A stretch of DNA of 64,000 bases. It comes from Solenopsis invicta (Eukaryota > Arthropoda > Insecta > Hymenoptera > Formicidae). Made by a program: the position numbers and the translations under genes. Positions 11,369-25,200 of the stretch are shown here, one piece after another (the stretch's first letter is position 1; each line of letters opens with the position of its first letter). The DNA lies in NCBI RefSeq assembly GCF_016802725.1, contig NC_052666.1, positions 27,247,497 through 27,311,496 on the forward strand, read 5' to 3'. Under the pieces are notes generated by a model. It saw only the letters and a list, made by a program, of their open reading frames with translations. It made no database searches and was not told the DNA's origin.

Positions 11369-11370
11369 CA

Positions 11371-11412
<42 letters not shown>
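11369..11412. repeat. (CA)n microsatellite
   Basis: CA dinucleotide run with one interruption (cacacatacaca), inside the possible extended pnr 3' UTR. An AT dinucleotide tract follows about 140 bases downstream. Confidence 0.9.
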
Positions 11413-11415
<3 letters not shown>

Positions 11416-12670
11416 GCGCTCACACATGTACATTCAGACACGTATACGTACACCGAACAGCAACAGTCGGCGCAAAAAACACGAGAAACACGCGACTAAA
11501 GGCAAGTGTAAATTTTGTATCTTCGAAATTGTGTATCGTTATTGTAATGATATAGTATATATATAATATATTATATATATTATATGTATATTATATAATA
11601 TATATATATTATATATATATGCAAATGTGAAGAAAATAAAATATATGTATTATAAATATATATTGGATCACGCGGACGGGCGACCGTCGCGCGCATTAAG
11701 TGATTGTGCATAATTAGCAACTAATTGCGCATCATAAACAACCATGCATATAAATAGTCAACAGGATATAATTGAAGACTCATCGGCGAGTGAACACGAG
11801 ATGTCGCACGAGAGGTGAGACACCGGGTGATCATTAGCATTGTCATTATCGCTATCGGTCATCATCGATCGATTGTCCATTGATTGATCGCTAACTCGTG
11901 AGAGACACGCTCGCTTGGGTTCCGAACACATTGTGATTTTTCGATTTTAGAGGTTTTACCACTCGCGTATGTTTTTTGCGACTAATTAGACGTACATAGG
12001 TAATACGAAGGGTGAGAGGGGAAGAGAGTCGAAAAGGGAAGGGGGAGAGGGGTAGACAGACGACGATAGATTCGTGATTTCGGGAGGAATCGCGCGGATA
12101 CCTTTTCCTCCCGCCGCGACGTATAAAAAAACGTAGCGAGCAGGGCGGTAAGCCCTACGGGATTCCACGGGGGGAGGGGGGATGACGACGATGGTGGCGG
12201 CGATTTTCCAAAAGACTGAGGGAACGAAAGCAAAAGTCGGTATCGACGGTCATTTTCGTGCGAGGTCTTCACGCGTCCAGATGGGTAATGAAAAAAAGGG
12301 GGCCGTGGAAGAAGGAGAGGAAGGAAGCATCTATTAAATAGTATTATTAGGAAGTAGCGTGTAGCCTGTGTAAAAACAAAAAAAAAATATATATATATAT
12401 GATTTTTAAGAGAGGGGTCGATCGCATCCGCACAAACGCGCGAACAGGAGGTTAAAAAGGTTTGGCGAAATTAGGGATGCGCACCGAGACGACGGGAGAG
12501 AGAACCTTGAGGGGAGAAAAGGGGGAAAGAGACGAAAGGGCGGAGCGATCCTTTCGCACGTGACGGGCGTGCGGCGAGGATGTTTATTGGATGTAAAAAG
12601 TGACACATTGTAAGATACCATTGTAAAAAGAGGTTTTAACTTAAAATAAATTAAATGATAAATCACGCAT

Positions 12671-15600
12671 ACACACCGACCAATCTTTAATCGAATATTA
12701 TGTGATTATAGATGTGCATATGTACAATGTATAGCATTACGATGCTCCCTCTCTATTTCTCTTTCTATTCCTCTCTTTCTCCGTCTTCCTTCCTCTCGTC
12801 GCCTCTCTGTCTCTCTACCTCTCGCTCCTTCCACCTCTTCCTCTCGCGCTTAAAACCGTCCGTATTCTTCTGTCCTGTTGCCTCGACTCGACACCCGATT
12901 CATTTATTCCCGCAGAACCGCATCCGGTTGTTTTTCTCCTAATCGCCGATATCGCCGATAGTATCGTCGTCGCGTTATCACCGAGACGACGCGAATCTTT
13001 CTCGACAACCCGAGATCGGTGCGCGACGACTTTTGTTCTTTGATAAATCACACGCACCGTATAACTGGGTATTATGGAATTATTAATGATTTTATTCTCC
13101 CGTATACGTGTTTCTTTCTCTCTCTTGTGGCAAGCGTGACGATGTTGTATCGTTATCTCGGACGATGTCGCGCCGCCGTCGACACGCCGCTCCCGCGAAA
13201 TGAATTTCTTTTCGCTTCGAACTCAAGTGAGAGAGAAAGAGAGAGAGAGAGAGACCCGGGCTCTCTTAATCAATCACGCGTGCCGATAATAATATCGTTA
13301 CGGAATTATTAATGATTCCATTTCGCCCGCATCGCGGCGTCCGTAATATCATTATCGGGCGATGTCGTGAGCGAAATTCTTTTGGCGTTTAGAAACAATG
13401 GCGGTGCCGTGTGATAAATCGCGCGGGCGACAACGGTGATATAACTCGTACCGCGATCGAGTCGTATTGTTCGGCACGCTGTCGACCGACAATACGCGTA
13501 GATTGCAAAATTCTATTAACATCGTTGGCAAAACAAACACGCGGGAGCGTGTGCATTTTTTTTTCTTTTTTTTTTTTTCATGACTAGTCACAATTAATCA
13601 TGAGTGGCATCCAAAGCCTGTCAAGCCGTTGCTGCTTTGTTTTAAAGGTCCGTTCGCGTACGTATTTTACAAGTACGTTTGCATGTTTAGTCTCCATCGA
13701 GTTTCGCAATTTTAGTAACAAGTTAATAAGCTGGTCGGAAAATCCCAGTCTCTCAGCGTCATCAAATAACGTATTCATTACGATATGTATTCATTTGATT
13801 ATTCACGCGATGGATACGACGGATTCAATGTCGAATGTTCCGTTAAAAATTAAAGAATATTTTTTTGCTTCCTGCAATAATTGTGCGACGATTTTAGACG
13901 GATTAGTCCTTTTCCTTAACTCGAGAGTAGTCACCTGGGATATTCTCTACGTTCCAGCAACAAGAAAACGAAGTTAATGCAGTAATTTTCGTTAATGAGC
14001 GAGAATCCGTACTTATTTTTTCTTCATTTTTTTCAAAAAACATTGAGCATAAATTTATATACACATAATTATAGAACAGGTGATCGTTTACCCCCCTCCA
14101 AAATAATTCGGCAATTATTCTCGAGTTAAAAGATATAATTTAATTGGGTTTTAACGGGTGAACAAGGTGTTTACATGTAATTTCAGGTAGCAAACGCGAA
14201 CGAGATAACGCCGTGTTGCCGTGATCATCGCAAAATGCAAATAAATCTTTCTCCTCGATATGATGACATCGATATCATTGAGCGCGACGACTTTAACGTT
14301 ACGTTCGACGTGTTAATGAGTTTGATAATAACAGGGAGATCGTGTCTCACGATAGACGTAAAGAGAAACGAGACAGCGGAAAAACGTCGCACAACCATTC
14401 CTCGTAACAGGATCGATTTTCGATCCGATCTCATGCTTACAAAGTGTTCGATTACATCAAAGTATAGTAAATTAATGCGACTCAACATGGCATTTCGCGC
14501 GATGATACAACTCCGCTCGAGACACTCGATGATAAATTGTAACGACACGTGCGTAATAAAGGTCACACACGTTAACTTTTTGTCTTCTTGGATTCTTTTC
14601 TCTCCTGTTACAACGGCGATATCCGAGATGTTACGAAGAAGTTATATTTGTAGAAATTTTGTACAATGCAGCTTGAGAACGAGATTGTATATGGAAGAGA
14701 TTTTTGCATTGCGGGGTCCGATTGCGAGTGATTAGATGATATATATATAAGAATAACAATTGTACATATATAATTGTTATTTCATCTATTATACAAAAGA
14801 AGTGTTGAAGCGCAAAGTATGCAGGAGCTTAAAGTGAAAAATAAACGGTTATCCTGTACAACTAACTCTAAATTGTATCGTAACCGTCTCTCTTTCTCTC
14901 TTTCTCTCTCTCTCTACTGTGTATTTACTTGAAAATTTATAAATGTGTGATATATCTACTTACTTAATTACGCGACGTGTCTTCATTCACTCTTCCCAAA
15001 CCCTGCCGCATATTTTATTATTTCAAAAACCGCTGAATATTTTTTAATAAATTATTAAATTCTCATATAAATTAATTAATTTAATAATGAATTTTTTTCT
15101 TTCATACATGATTTTTAAACTTAATAAATCATGTAAGCATGCATTATCTTGTATGTGCATACAGATAAAAAAACATTTGGCGAGTAAAAGTTAAAGATAA
15201 CTTTACAAGAAAAAGTTCATCGAAGTATTAAGTTCGTTGGGCTTGTTACAAGAATTTTTTTTCCATTCCAGAGGACAAACTAGAAGACCACTATCACTGC
15301 GACTCTCGAGTAAATCCCGCCGGCATCTCGATCGGCTTCCGAGAGTCCCGAGAATCACGAGGTCGCGCGCTCGCTCGTTCTATGAATTAGAAAATCGGTA
15401 GAAGCGAGTGTGTCATCGTCTGAATCTCCAAATCCTTGCTTACGCGCCTTTGCGCAAGTCGGCCTTCCTCGTTTCACGGCGAATTAGGTCCGGATGGGCC
15501 CTTCGCCGAGGGTTAAAAGGGACCGGAGTCGAGATATCCGAGGAGAGTCGAGCCAGCAGCTGCTTACGTTCGATCGTACGGCCGAATCGCCGACGTTGAC

Positions 15601-17839
15601 CTTCTGCCGCGGGATTCTACGACGAAGAAAGAGAGAGATAGGGAGAGAGGAGAGAAGAACGTGAAGAGGAACGGTCCTAGATAGCCCTGGCTAGAGAGGA
15701 TATATACTTCCTATAAAAGTGACCGGGATTTCGCGTAATCCCGTTTCTCTAGGGTAGCGGAATAGAAGAGATGGGATACCTATCTAAGGTATCTCCTCCC
15801 CAGCCGAAGCTCTCTCACGAGCGCACATGATCCTCCTTTTCTTCGTGCAAGCTGCGAGGTGGAATCAAGGGAGGTCCCGAATTCTCTCTCTGCTTTGCGG
15901 TTTACCGCAGATTTCTCGCTAACAATGTTGGAGAACGAATGTCTCCTTGAAACGTACCAGCTGATCGTTCCGATAGCAGCGATAAAAATTCTTAGAGTCA
16001 TTCAGAAATTTTTTTAATTTCACTAAATGTCTATGGTGGAATGCTTCGCAAGAATTAAAACTGTGATATAAAAAACTTTAATTGTAAATACATGAAATAT
16101 GTATTTAAAGTTTCACGCGTAAAACTTTTACGTTGCGCGCGATGTTTAGAAGAAAATTATTCGAAAATGATGTAAATAATATTTCATTTTTATCGCATGA
16201 GTTTTAAGCATTTTTTTTTTTTCTTTACATCAAGCGTACAGAATTTGATAAATTTGACGTGACAATTCATAAAAAATCAGCATAATGGTCCACGCTTTCA
16301 CTTTTTCGCAAGAACGCTTTTGAATATTACGACACGTTTGCCGATTTCCACGTCACTTTGTACAGTGACGCACTAACGTAATCCATCGACGTTTTCGTAA
16401 GTCGAGGAAATCGGGATAAATGTCCACCATCGAAGTCTTCGAAATGGATCGGTGCTGCGTGAACGACACTCGGTTCGGTGAATGCGGAGTCACTTTGGCG
16501 TGGCAGGACTTTGGGTCTGGTAATCCCTTCTGTATATCCTGCCGCAGGGGTCAAGCACGTGGGGTCAGTCTCACGTCGAGTGTGAAACTTAGATTCAGAA
16601 CGCATAGCCTGAAATAAATAATCAATCGTGGGATTTGTACGCCGAGTGTCACGATCGAGGGTTGTATCGTCATCCCGCGGACCTCTTGGGGCCAGGACTC
16701 GACGTAGATGCATACATAGATTATAAGTAAGGAAATAAATATCTGCGTATAGCATACTTATCCCACGTGCGATCGAATTCGAGTAAACGCGAGGAAACTT
16801 GTGCATTTTAATAATTTTAAATTGATATTTTTAAATATTAAAAACTATTGAGACAGAAGAAAGATATCTGTGTTGAAAATAATTTGGAAAATTGTAAATT
16901 TAGAGTCACTGCATCAATTGCCAGGAAATGACTGTTTAAGAAAAATATTAATATAAGATTTTAAAATAATAACTGCAAATGAATATTATTTTATATCTAA
17001 TTTTCATATAGAATAGATTGGCAAAATATCGACTTTTACTTGAAAACATAATTACATTAAGTTTTCATTGGTTCACTGAATCAGTTCAATTTTTTGATTG
17101 TTCGCTGACTGGTGCAGTGACCTTTTATCGGCAAAAAAAAAGAGATACTGCTTTAAAAGCCTGCAAAATATGGTAATGCTTTGACGAACGCGGATTTGTA
17201 GTATTAATTGTAATGAGGGAAATGGGACTCGCGGATTCGGGATTTCATTGGCGTTGATATCGGTGCTCCTATCGCAGACGCAGATTTCACGCGACCGATA
17301 CGCACGTCCGCATAATAAGCTCGGAAATATCGCGTGCACGCAACGATTGCGCACGATACAACTGTCAGGCCGGGACAATTCGCCGGCCGTGCTGCCGGTT
17401 CGCTATTGAACCCTGCTGCAACCCGTACAAATGACCAGCCTAGATTCCTCTCGAATCGTCCGCGTTTTCTATCGGAGCCGCAGCATTATTAATAGGCGCA
17501 CGCGACTTTATTCCACGCATCACGCACACGATGCGACTCGGTGGTCCAAGTGGAAGACTCTACGAGGGGAAACGAGTTAACTCGTTTACAGATTTCCACA
17601 AGGCATCCGGCAACTTTTCCACGAAGTGTGATTTCTCGGTGTTGCCTTGGCGCGCATGCTATCTTAATTAATTTTCTATATACTATCAGCGCGATAAAAG
17701 CTTTTACTGATAAATATATTAATAACAACGATAACGTGAGGTAATTTGTTATTCTTCGTAATAATCTGTATAAATCTTATCAACTTATCTTGTACATTCA
17801 TTAAATGGAACAAATCAGTGTGTTATAATAATCATTAAC
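12671..17839. other. Intergenic DNA, no gene supported
   Basis: Begins with a CT-rich tract (12740-12860). Then come a CpG-rich zone with a diverged duplication (13067-13400), AT-rich DNA around 14000-15250, CpG-rich DNA at 15280-15990, and AT-rich DNA at 16000-17100 except for a CpG-richer island at about 16340-16760. An AATAAA lies at 14839. Frames such as 14235-14735 and 16327-16806 show no recognisable domain and overlap frames on the other strand. Nothing else supported. Confidence 0.6.
13067..13400. repeat. Diverged direct duplication
   Basis: Segment 1 (about 13067-13220) and segment 2 (about 13291-13385) share several words in the same order: ggaattattaatgatt, then a CGgacgatgtcg/CGggcgatgtcg word, then gcgaaat(gaa)ttctttt. 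The spacing differs. ATTAATGATT is homeodomain-like. It may be an old local duplication of regulatory DNA. Confidence 0.4.
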
Positions 17840-18272
17840 ACAGAAAAAAAATAGTATCAAACATTAATATCAAATTAGAATTAATATATTTGTATATGCT
17901 ATTTAGCAATAATTGTTGAATATAATTTCTTGCTCATATATGAAACAATGATAATTGCTGTTATAAAGATTTCATCTTCTTTAAAAACTTAATCTTAAAT
18001 TTCAGCAAAATATTTTTTTATTTCAATATTATAATAGTCATCTAAAGAGCACAATATGATTGATAATAATAATAATGTTGAAAAATTTTAATTCTTGAAG
18101 ACATTGTTATCTTCTGTCCATGATATTTCTTCCTTTCAACCTATGAAAATTATTAAATAATAAGACTATACATTTCTTGATGAAAATTCTTCATATAAGT
18201 AAATTTCAGTATAACGTCATTTCAATATTTATCATATTTTACAAATAAAATTATTCTTGAAACAAAAATGTT
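17840..18272 (+). mobile_element. Dispersed repeat copy A (non-coding element)
   Basis: Starts acacagaaaaaaaatagtatc. It shares ordered words over about 430 bases with the reverse complement of 46134-46572, including aatcttctttaaaaa, aaatttcag, agagcacaatat and atgaaaattatta. It has no coding frame. Similarity on both sides of AT-rich filler supports a mobile family and not chance. The 5' end resembles the MITE ends listed elsewhere. Confidence 0.6.
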
Positions 18273-19684
18273 CTCGTTGTCTGTGGTTTAACTCGAAGTG
18301 ACATACAATTTTGAAGAAAATACACAGAAATATATCAACGCGCGAATTCTCTGTGAAGATCACGCAACAGTGTTCCAGCTGTTAAATTATAATTGCTGAG
18401 GGCGAACGGAGAGAGCTTCGGGGTCCATCGGAGGAGGGAGGACCGCGTAATATAATCTACCGCGCGATCGGCGAGCATCGCCTGGTAGGTTCGTATCAAA
18501 TAAGATAGAGCGCGGTTTGTTATATTTCTTGAGGAGAGAACAAGTGTCCATGCGAGCCCCGGGAGTGTAGGAGCAACAAAGTAGGAGGTGGGAGGGGGGC
18601 CGGAGGAGGTGGATCAGCAGCGTTATTAATGGGCACGATTACTTGGCGAAACTCGCGCCTTTGTGCGCCAGCCTCTTCTAACTCTTACCCCCGCGTGTCT
18701 CTCTCTTTCTCGCGCTGCCGCCTTCACTCCCGTTTCCCCTTCACCACCGTCTGAAACCCCATAATACCCACACGCGCATTCTCCTTTTACACCTGTGCAC
18801 GACTGTCTAAGTTATGCATGGGATCCTCCCACAGAAACAATGCACCCGCTCCTCTGTCCCTTCTTCTTCCACGAGTCCTCTCTTTTTTTCCCCTCTCTCT
18901 CTCTCTCTCTCTGCATTTTTTGCTCGATAGTTTCATCCGCGCCGTGCCACGTCCGGTACTTGTCTCGCCAAATAATCATTACTCGAAACGATTTTGCAAG
19001 GCGCGTGCAATAGCGTACCGATAGAATCTGCAATTACGATCTCAAACTGACGCATCGTGTTTCAATTATTGTGGAAGGATCCGCAGCGTCCACTTGTGTA
19101 AAGCTACAGGAAGGTTCTCGTGGACTGTCATTGGCGCTTAATAATTTTTACGTAACACGATGCACACGCGCGGATTCCCTTTTCCACAATTGTACCGCGA
19201 GGTATACATTTCGACGGCTTTCTACAGTGCGTACGCGTATATCTTGTCTTACGTTACGTCGCGTTGTAACGATAAAAGGGAGCTATGTACATAGTGGGCA
19301 GAGGTCGGAGCGAGCCGAGCTCGGCGCGAGGCGACTTTATCGTTTAATTATCTATAAAAGCGCGTAATTACACATTTCGCCGCGGGTCGGTATTGCGGAG
19401 CCGCGAGGCCAGAAATTCGGCCGCACCGATTTAATTGCGGGCTTGCTCATGCGAGCGGGCCCGCCGATTGCCCGAGTATCTTGCGAAACCAGAGCCCGAG
19501 CATATAGGTGTACGGTGGAGAGGTATCAACGCCTCGAGGATGCTCTCGACGTCCGATTTCCGATCGGGCCGGCCGGCCGGCCGACCGGCCGACCGACCGG
19601 TCGATCGCAGCTCTCGATCGACTTCTCACCCTGGCACCTCCTCCATCTGCACACCCGTTAGCTCGTGCACCCTCTCGCTCTCTC

Positions 19685-19715
<31 letters not shown>

Positions 19716-19783
19716 ACCTCCTTTCCTGGGCGTGTTCCACCGTGCTTTCCGATGGATCGAGAAGCAAGCTCGCTGCCTGATGC

Positions 19784-19860
19784 ACGTCGATACACATCCG
19801 ACTGGATTAATCGCATCAACGGCTGACCCGCTCGAGACCCGCCTAATCTAATCTAATTGA
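19784..19860 (+). promoter_or_regulatory. Candidate cis-regulatory repeat unit, copy 1
   Basis: Contains atccgactggattaatcgc followed by ctcgag and ctaatctaatt. The same ordered words recur at 20250-20310, about 460 bases away. GGATTA and TAATCTAATT are typical homeodomain (Otd/Bicoid-like and Antp-like) words. A duplicated enhancer piece is possible; the evidence is motif-level only. Confidence 0.35.
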
Positions 19861-20249
19861 GAACCGTGCTAGCACCGAGAGAATAAAAACTTAAATTGAA
19901 CGTATCTTCGGTTGAGAAATAAAACAAAGGGACAATACGTTGTATTGTGCTGCAAGGACAATGTGAAAAAAATAGCTAACTTCTATAGTAATACGTATCC
20001 GTCTTTAAATCATTTCTTTTTTTTTTCGAGAAATACAATTGCTCTGGAAGTATTGTGCTCAAGAAGTATTGTGTCCGATATGAATAAGTTATAAAAAGTT
20101 AGGAAGAAAATAAAGCCAAGTGTCACGTTTCCTTTTGCAAGATGTCTTGAGAAATTGCTCGCGTTATTGTCCGAAACTAAGGAGGGAATAATATAGCCGA
20201 AAGAATGCGATTCTCATTCGGTAATATTGCCCCTAGCGTGATCCTGTCT

Positions 20250-20310
20250 ACGTATCCGACTGGATTAATCGCTTCAATGACGGGACCGAGTCATCGAGCT
20301 AATCTAATTC
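20250..20310 (+). promoter_or_regulatory. Candidate cis-regulatory repeat unit, copy 2
   Basis: Reads atccgactggattaatcgc, then ttcaatgacgggaccgag, then gctaatctaatt, matching 19784-19860 in order and orientation. A related ttaatctaattagatt lies at 20641. Outside these words the copies do not obviously align. Confidence 0.35.
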
Positions 20311-21924
20311 CATCGGCCGGCAGGAGCGAGGGATCTCCTTGGCGAGCAGCGTACCAGCGGAAGAAGCGCGCCGGGGACCGGGGTGGAAGAGGAAGAAAAA
20401 GTCGATGAGGCGGAGGCGGGTCTCCGCGGGGGGTGCCCGGAGTGTTAAAATGTTAATTCGTGGGACGCCGTGGAAAGAGACACTCCTCTCGATGGATTGC
20501 CCCGCTGTCGCTTGGAGCGTCTAGGTCCTAGCCTAGTTAAAACGCGCCATTCGACAGTCCGTGAATCGAACTGTCACCCTGTTTATAAACGCGGCTGCAC
20601 CGCGGACAGATTGAAACGTTAATAAACCAAGTTTTGATGATTAATCTAATTAGATTGCCAATTAGTACGAGCGGACGATTACGGTAAGACGGTATGTTGC
20701 GCGGTATCGTAATGAACATCGGGTCCGTGCCTCGAACGGGACGGAACGAAGGTAATAATGATCTCGCGGCCGGTAACAATCGCGCGCGATCGCGGGGGTT
20801 ATTTCATTTGGCAGTCTGCCCGTGCCCTGGCAGCTCGAATGTTTCAGTAGATCGAATCAGAAGACGGATCCTTCTTTCTCGCCATGACGATTCGATCGTC
20901 TCTCTCGTTCTTGTTCGATCCCGTAAAGGACCTGTTGAAAAAAAAACGGTTGTTGGGCAAGCTAAGTTGCACCATTTTAATCACAATTGTGTAGGTATTG
21001 TTTTAATCATAAATCTTACAATCTTTAAACTCATTTCGCCTACAAAAGTAAAAATGCGAGAAATTGCGCCAAGTGAGAATAAAAAATTATACATGATATA
21101 TAATTAAATATCTCATACGTTTCCAGGGATCATCGTGTCTACAGTTTTATTAAAATACAAAATTAATTGAAGTTCGAAAAACTTAAATGCATTTGTAAGA
21201 TACAGTTTTAATGTTTCTTACTGAATGTTAAGATGTGGAAAAAAACACTCGTGAAAAAATTCAAGTTATATATACATCATGCACAATTTTTTACTCTCAC
21301 ATATACATACACAGTTGTTGCAATTTTTTGAAATGTTACTTTTATAGGAAAAAGATTTACATAAGATTGTGCGTAAATTAAAAAGCAACGTTGCTTTATT
21401 TTTTTCAGCAACAGTTTTTCTCAACAGGTAAGATACAGACGCGCGTGTTAATCAACGCGAAGCCGCACAAGAGCGAGAGGGGCAATCGAATCGACAAAGA
21501 GAAGAAGAGGGATCCCGAAAGCCCGTCGATGACCAGTCATTGTTGCCTCATAAAGCCAGTGAATGCCCTCCCCGTGATTCCACCTCGGACAGCCGTCTTC
21601 CCTCACACCCTCTTCTCCCTTCATCCCAATCCGAAAAAACGATCGGGCTAATCGTTCAACGATTGTAATAGGTTTTCTTCGGTCATTGTCCCATCTTTGA
21701 GACCTTTCGTGTACGCGCACGATGATGGAGATGAGGCTGTAAGAGGCGCATGAGGAGAATTAGTCAAACATGATCGTCTGAATCGTTATTATTACTTTGT
21801 AACATTGAAGTACAAATATATTGTATACGGGGTCTTGGCCGATCTCGACACGTGTCTCTGCCTCGATCTTTCAATTTAATTTCCGTAATATTATTAACAC
21901 GATTACAAAACGATACCTCAAGGT

Positions 21925-22208
21925 ACACTGAAAAGAGTTTATAGCTATCAAATGCTGTATGAAATGATGTCATTTATATACTTGGTTAATATAAAATTTT
22001 TACCGTATATTAGATAATGTTATTTTTCTAAATATTTATTAAGTACTACCAAACATAATAATATAAAATATAAATGATCGTTTGGTAACACTTACTAAAT
22101 ATTTAGGAAAGTAAAAAATTATTTTTGATTATATAATATTATAAAATTTAACTAGCATTATTTCACTCAAATCATTGACAATCGTTATCAAGTCCTTTTT
22201 TCAGTGCA
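21925..22208. mobile_element. MITE-like element, CACTGAAAA ends, with internal hairpin
   Basis: The left end reads acactgaaaagag and the reverse complement of the right end reads gcactgaaaaaagg. Near the centre, ctaaatatttattaagtactaccaaac and its mirrored counterpart (22077-22115) form an inverted repeat of about 30 bases per arm. AT-rich and non-coding. Confidence 0.5.
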
Positions 22209-25200
22209 AAATCTTTCATCTAGTTTAAAAATTAAATCAACACTAAATTTTAAGATCGCGTTGCCTGCTGCATTTGTGGCGCGTAGCAACCTCTGTCGAA
22301 TTTTAAATAACGGAAACAACGTTGACAAATCGCAGCGTTCCCATTATGTCGGGCTCTTCCGAGCGGTTTGATGTAACAGGATCACGTCGCAAGTAACTGA
22401 GAAGAGAAATAGGTAGCAAAAACGGCGGGATCGAGGAAGCGAAATTAGGTGGCGGTGATCCTACGGGTAAACAGGAAGGGCGCCCTCCTGCACCAAGTCA
22501 ATTCATGCAGGAAATCGGTTTTTCGGTCGCAACTTCTATTCCCTTCATCTCCCTCCCCCTTCTCCCTCCTTCGTTTACTTTCTGTATGCTTGTGTCATCC
22601 GGCAGAAGTGGTTTCACGATCGCCATTGTGCGGGGTCCTTTTTGAAGGCTTAAACACGTCGCGGTGGGATTACTGGGCCCGAATGTAACAGTTTCGAAAT
22701 TGAGGCCCCGCAGCGGGCCCCTCGAAATCTCGTTTGCAAATAAGATTCCGCGCATCAATGTCGGCGTATTTGATACAACGGCGGATAGCTCTCCCATAAA
22801 ATCGAGGTGAAACTGAGCTGACAGAAACTGTGTGGAATAAAAAGAGCGTCACGCGCGCGAATTGCTCCGGATCATTGAAGGAATTTTTAATATTTTAGTC
22901 TCTTGAGCTTTAATATCTTGACTCTACAGTGTTTCAATTTTAATTCTTACATATATTTTTATTATAATTTTTTAATAAAATTGTGTAATTTTTTTGATAA
23001 TATTAATAAGATATAAAGTACTACATGTTTATTATCTCAGCCAAGAGATATTTTGTTATTTGGAAAAATATTTAAAGGACCCCCGATCATAATTAACAAG
23101 AAAAAAATGCTGAAGAAAGGAAGGCTATTGCAAACAATTTAATACCCATTTAATTTTATTGAACTTGTAAAACTCTTTTACTTTCAATTCGTCTTAATAA
23201 TTAAGAGATTTAAGACACAGTCAAAGTTAGGATAGAAATAGGTTCCTGCTCAGATTTAGAAACACGAAATCGCAAATTTTTGCACATTTTCCTGCTGAAA
23301 GGTCTCGGCGTCCGTCGTAGACGTTGGAAACGGATAGCCGCAATAGTAAGAACCGACGCGCGGCATGGTCTACCCGCTAGTTAGACTCTCATAAAGTCAC
23401 GACGTAAATTATCCGGACGGACGGACACCGCGCGAGGTGTGTTTGCGATGGTCCACCTCCCGTCAACGCCCTCGCATAAAAAGACCGAGGCGAGACGCGA
23501 CGGATAGCCGTGTGGTAGAGTTACTTTACACCTCCCTTAAGTTCGTCCTTAAACACAACAGGACGACCGGTGGGCGTGCTTCCTCATCGGCGAGGCATCG
23601 TGCAAAGGGCACCTGCTCGGTAAATATCGCTTATTGAGACGCCAGTACGAAAAACCTATTAACGTCAGCGCGCGAATAGAGGCGTGCGGCCGCGAGACTG
23701 TGCAACGGAAGTGCGGCTTTCGCTTGTGCGTTGCGTGCAACGTGCATACGCCATCCTGTAGACTTGAGAACGATGCAACCTCGTTGAATGAACAATAACG
23801 TAAAGACGTTACCAAATGATAGTGGCGTCGATATTTTTATCATAAAATATGCATTAATGAAAATTTCAACGATGGTGACTCGGCGGATACATTAACCCGA
23901 GTGCTACTGTGGTTGAATCTCCACTCGCGGGCCAATTCAAGTTTAGGATAGTTTTTGATAGTTTAAAATAATATTTAATAAGATTTCTTTACATCATATA
24001 GTGTTGGAGTTTAGTTTTTTCTAATGCTTTGCAACATACACTATTAAATATTAAAGAATCAAATTAAAATCAATTTCAGCTAATAAAATTTTGTTATCTT
24101 TAACTTTTATCCGCGTCGAAATTTATTACTTCAACACAAAATGTATAATTAAAACAACTTTATCTAATCAACCCATTTCACTGATTAATTTGTTTAGTTT
24201 CAAAGTAAGCAGCGTCCATATTAACTTATACATGTAGCAAATAATAAACTAAATTCAGGTTAAATTTAATAATTCTCAAACTGTTTAACTCTCCATTATT
24301 TCAGTTAAATTAACGACATATTGATCAATGGTGATCTACTGGAATGATTAAAAGTAACTCAAATTCGGTATAATTTAACATTACGAATTTAAGTAAAATA
24401 GGAAAAAAATTTTATTTATATATAAATAAAGTTTTATTTAAAATGGTATTAACAGAAAAATATGCTCTAGAGTTAATACAGTATCATTTGTGCAAATGGA
24501 TATGTGAAGCTTCACACATGTATTTTCTTACGTGTAACAATTAATAAAATATAAAATAAGAGTGAGTCTATGATGTGTGTACGACAAATGATTTTTGGCA
24601 GCACGATTCTCGACTAGCGTCCACTGTCTGCAAACGTTCACCGCCGCGGCGTCGATTGTTACGTAAACGGGAGAAAACGAAAGTAATAATATTTAGCCAT
24701 AGAGGAGCAAAAATGCCTCTTATTCTTAGTCATCGGATTCATCGGAGCGCGCGCTCGATGATGTAATCCGGCACAACCGTAAGCTACAACGCTCACCAAG
24801 TCCGCCCGCTTTTATCGATAATTCCATTGCGTTATTATCGTTTTTGCATTTTAATTGTTTGCTCAAGCCATTATCGCCGCGACCGCTCGACGACCCGACA
24901 ATGTTAATCCCGCGCGCCGTTTAATTAATGACGATTAACGTAATTATGTTATTATACGGTAAAAGTTAACTCGGATCATATTGCCGCGGCGAGTCCTCCG
25001 CCGCGCCGAGGCCGAGGCCGATGAAAACTCGCCGCTGTATGGAAATCGCAGCCCGGCCAATCGACGCAATATCCATTTATTATCTCTGCTTGGTAATTAG
25101 GATCAATTGCAGCTGTCCTGATCTAATCAAAGATTAACTCGATTTAATCATCTTTCTGTTGTGAGAAACGTAGAAATAAATCTCGGCGAAGCGAAAACTT

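Larger units (their letters stand above)
9633..12670 (+). other. 3' UTR and possible extended 3' UTR of pnr
   Basis: Non-coding after the TGA. The proximal part (to about 10035) has Pumilio-type words and an AATAAA at 10010-10015, so it is the minimum 3' UTR. Further AATAAA signals at 11217, 11635 and 12645 could give longer forms. The interval also has a (CA)n tract (11369-11412), an AT dinucleotide region (about 11550-11660) and a G-rich stretch (12000-12560). Antisense frames here, such as 9987-10613, are products of CpG-rich composition. The true end needs transcript data. Confidence 0.5.
18273..21924. other. Intergenic DNA, CpG-rich blocks and CT tracts
   Basis: Holds CpG-rich DNA at about 18360-18800 and 19080-19860, CT microsatellites (18893-18912, 19677-19716), a GGCC/GACC tract (19563-19604) and a repeated GGATTA-containing motif (19784 and 20250). 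AT-rich DNA follows (20950-21400). No exon with family resemblance was seen. Frames across 19435-19851 are the CT and GGCC tracts read in different phases. Confidence 0.6.

Noticed and set aside
16327..16806. 159-codon minus-strand frame
   Set aside because: No domain, no convincing splice sites, and a frame of 65 codons lies opposite it.
19563..19604. CGGC-rich tract as a regulatory site
   Set aside because: Simple GGCC/GACC repeat; nothing distinguishes it from a microsatellite.
21410..21428. Possible 19-base micro-exon between tttttttcag and gtaagat
   Set aside because: Splice words on both sides can occur by chance in T-rich DNA; no flanking exon supports it.
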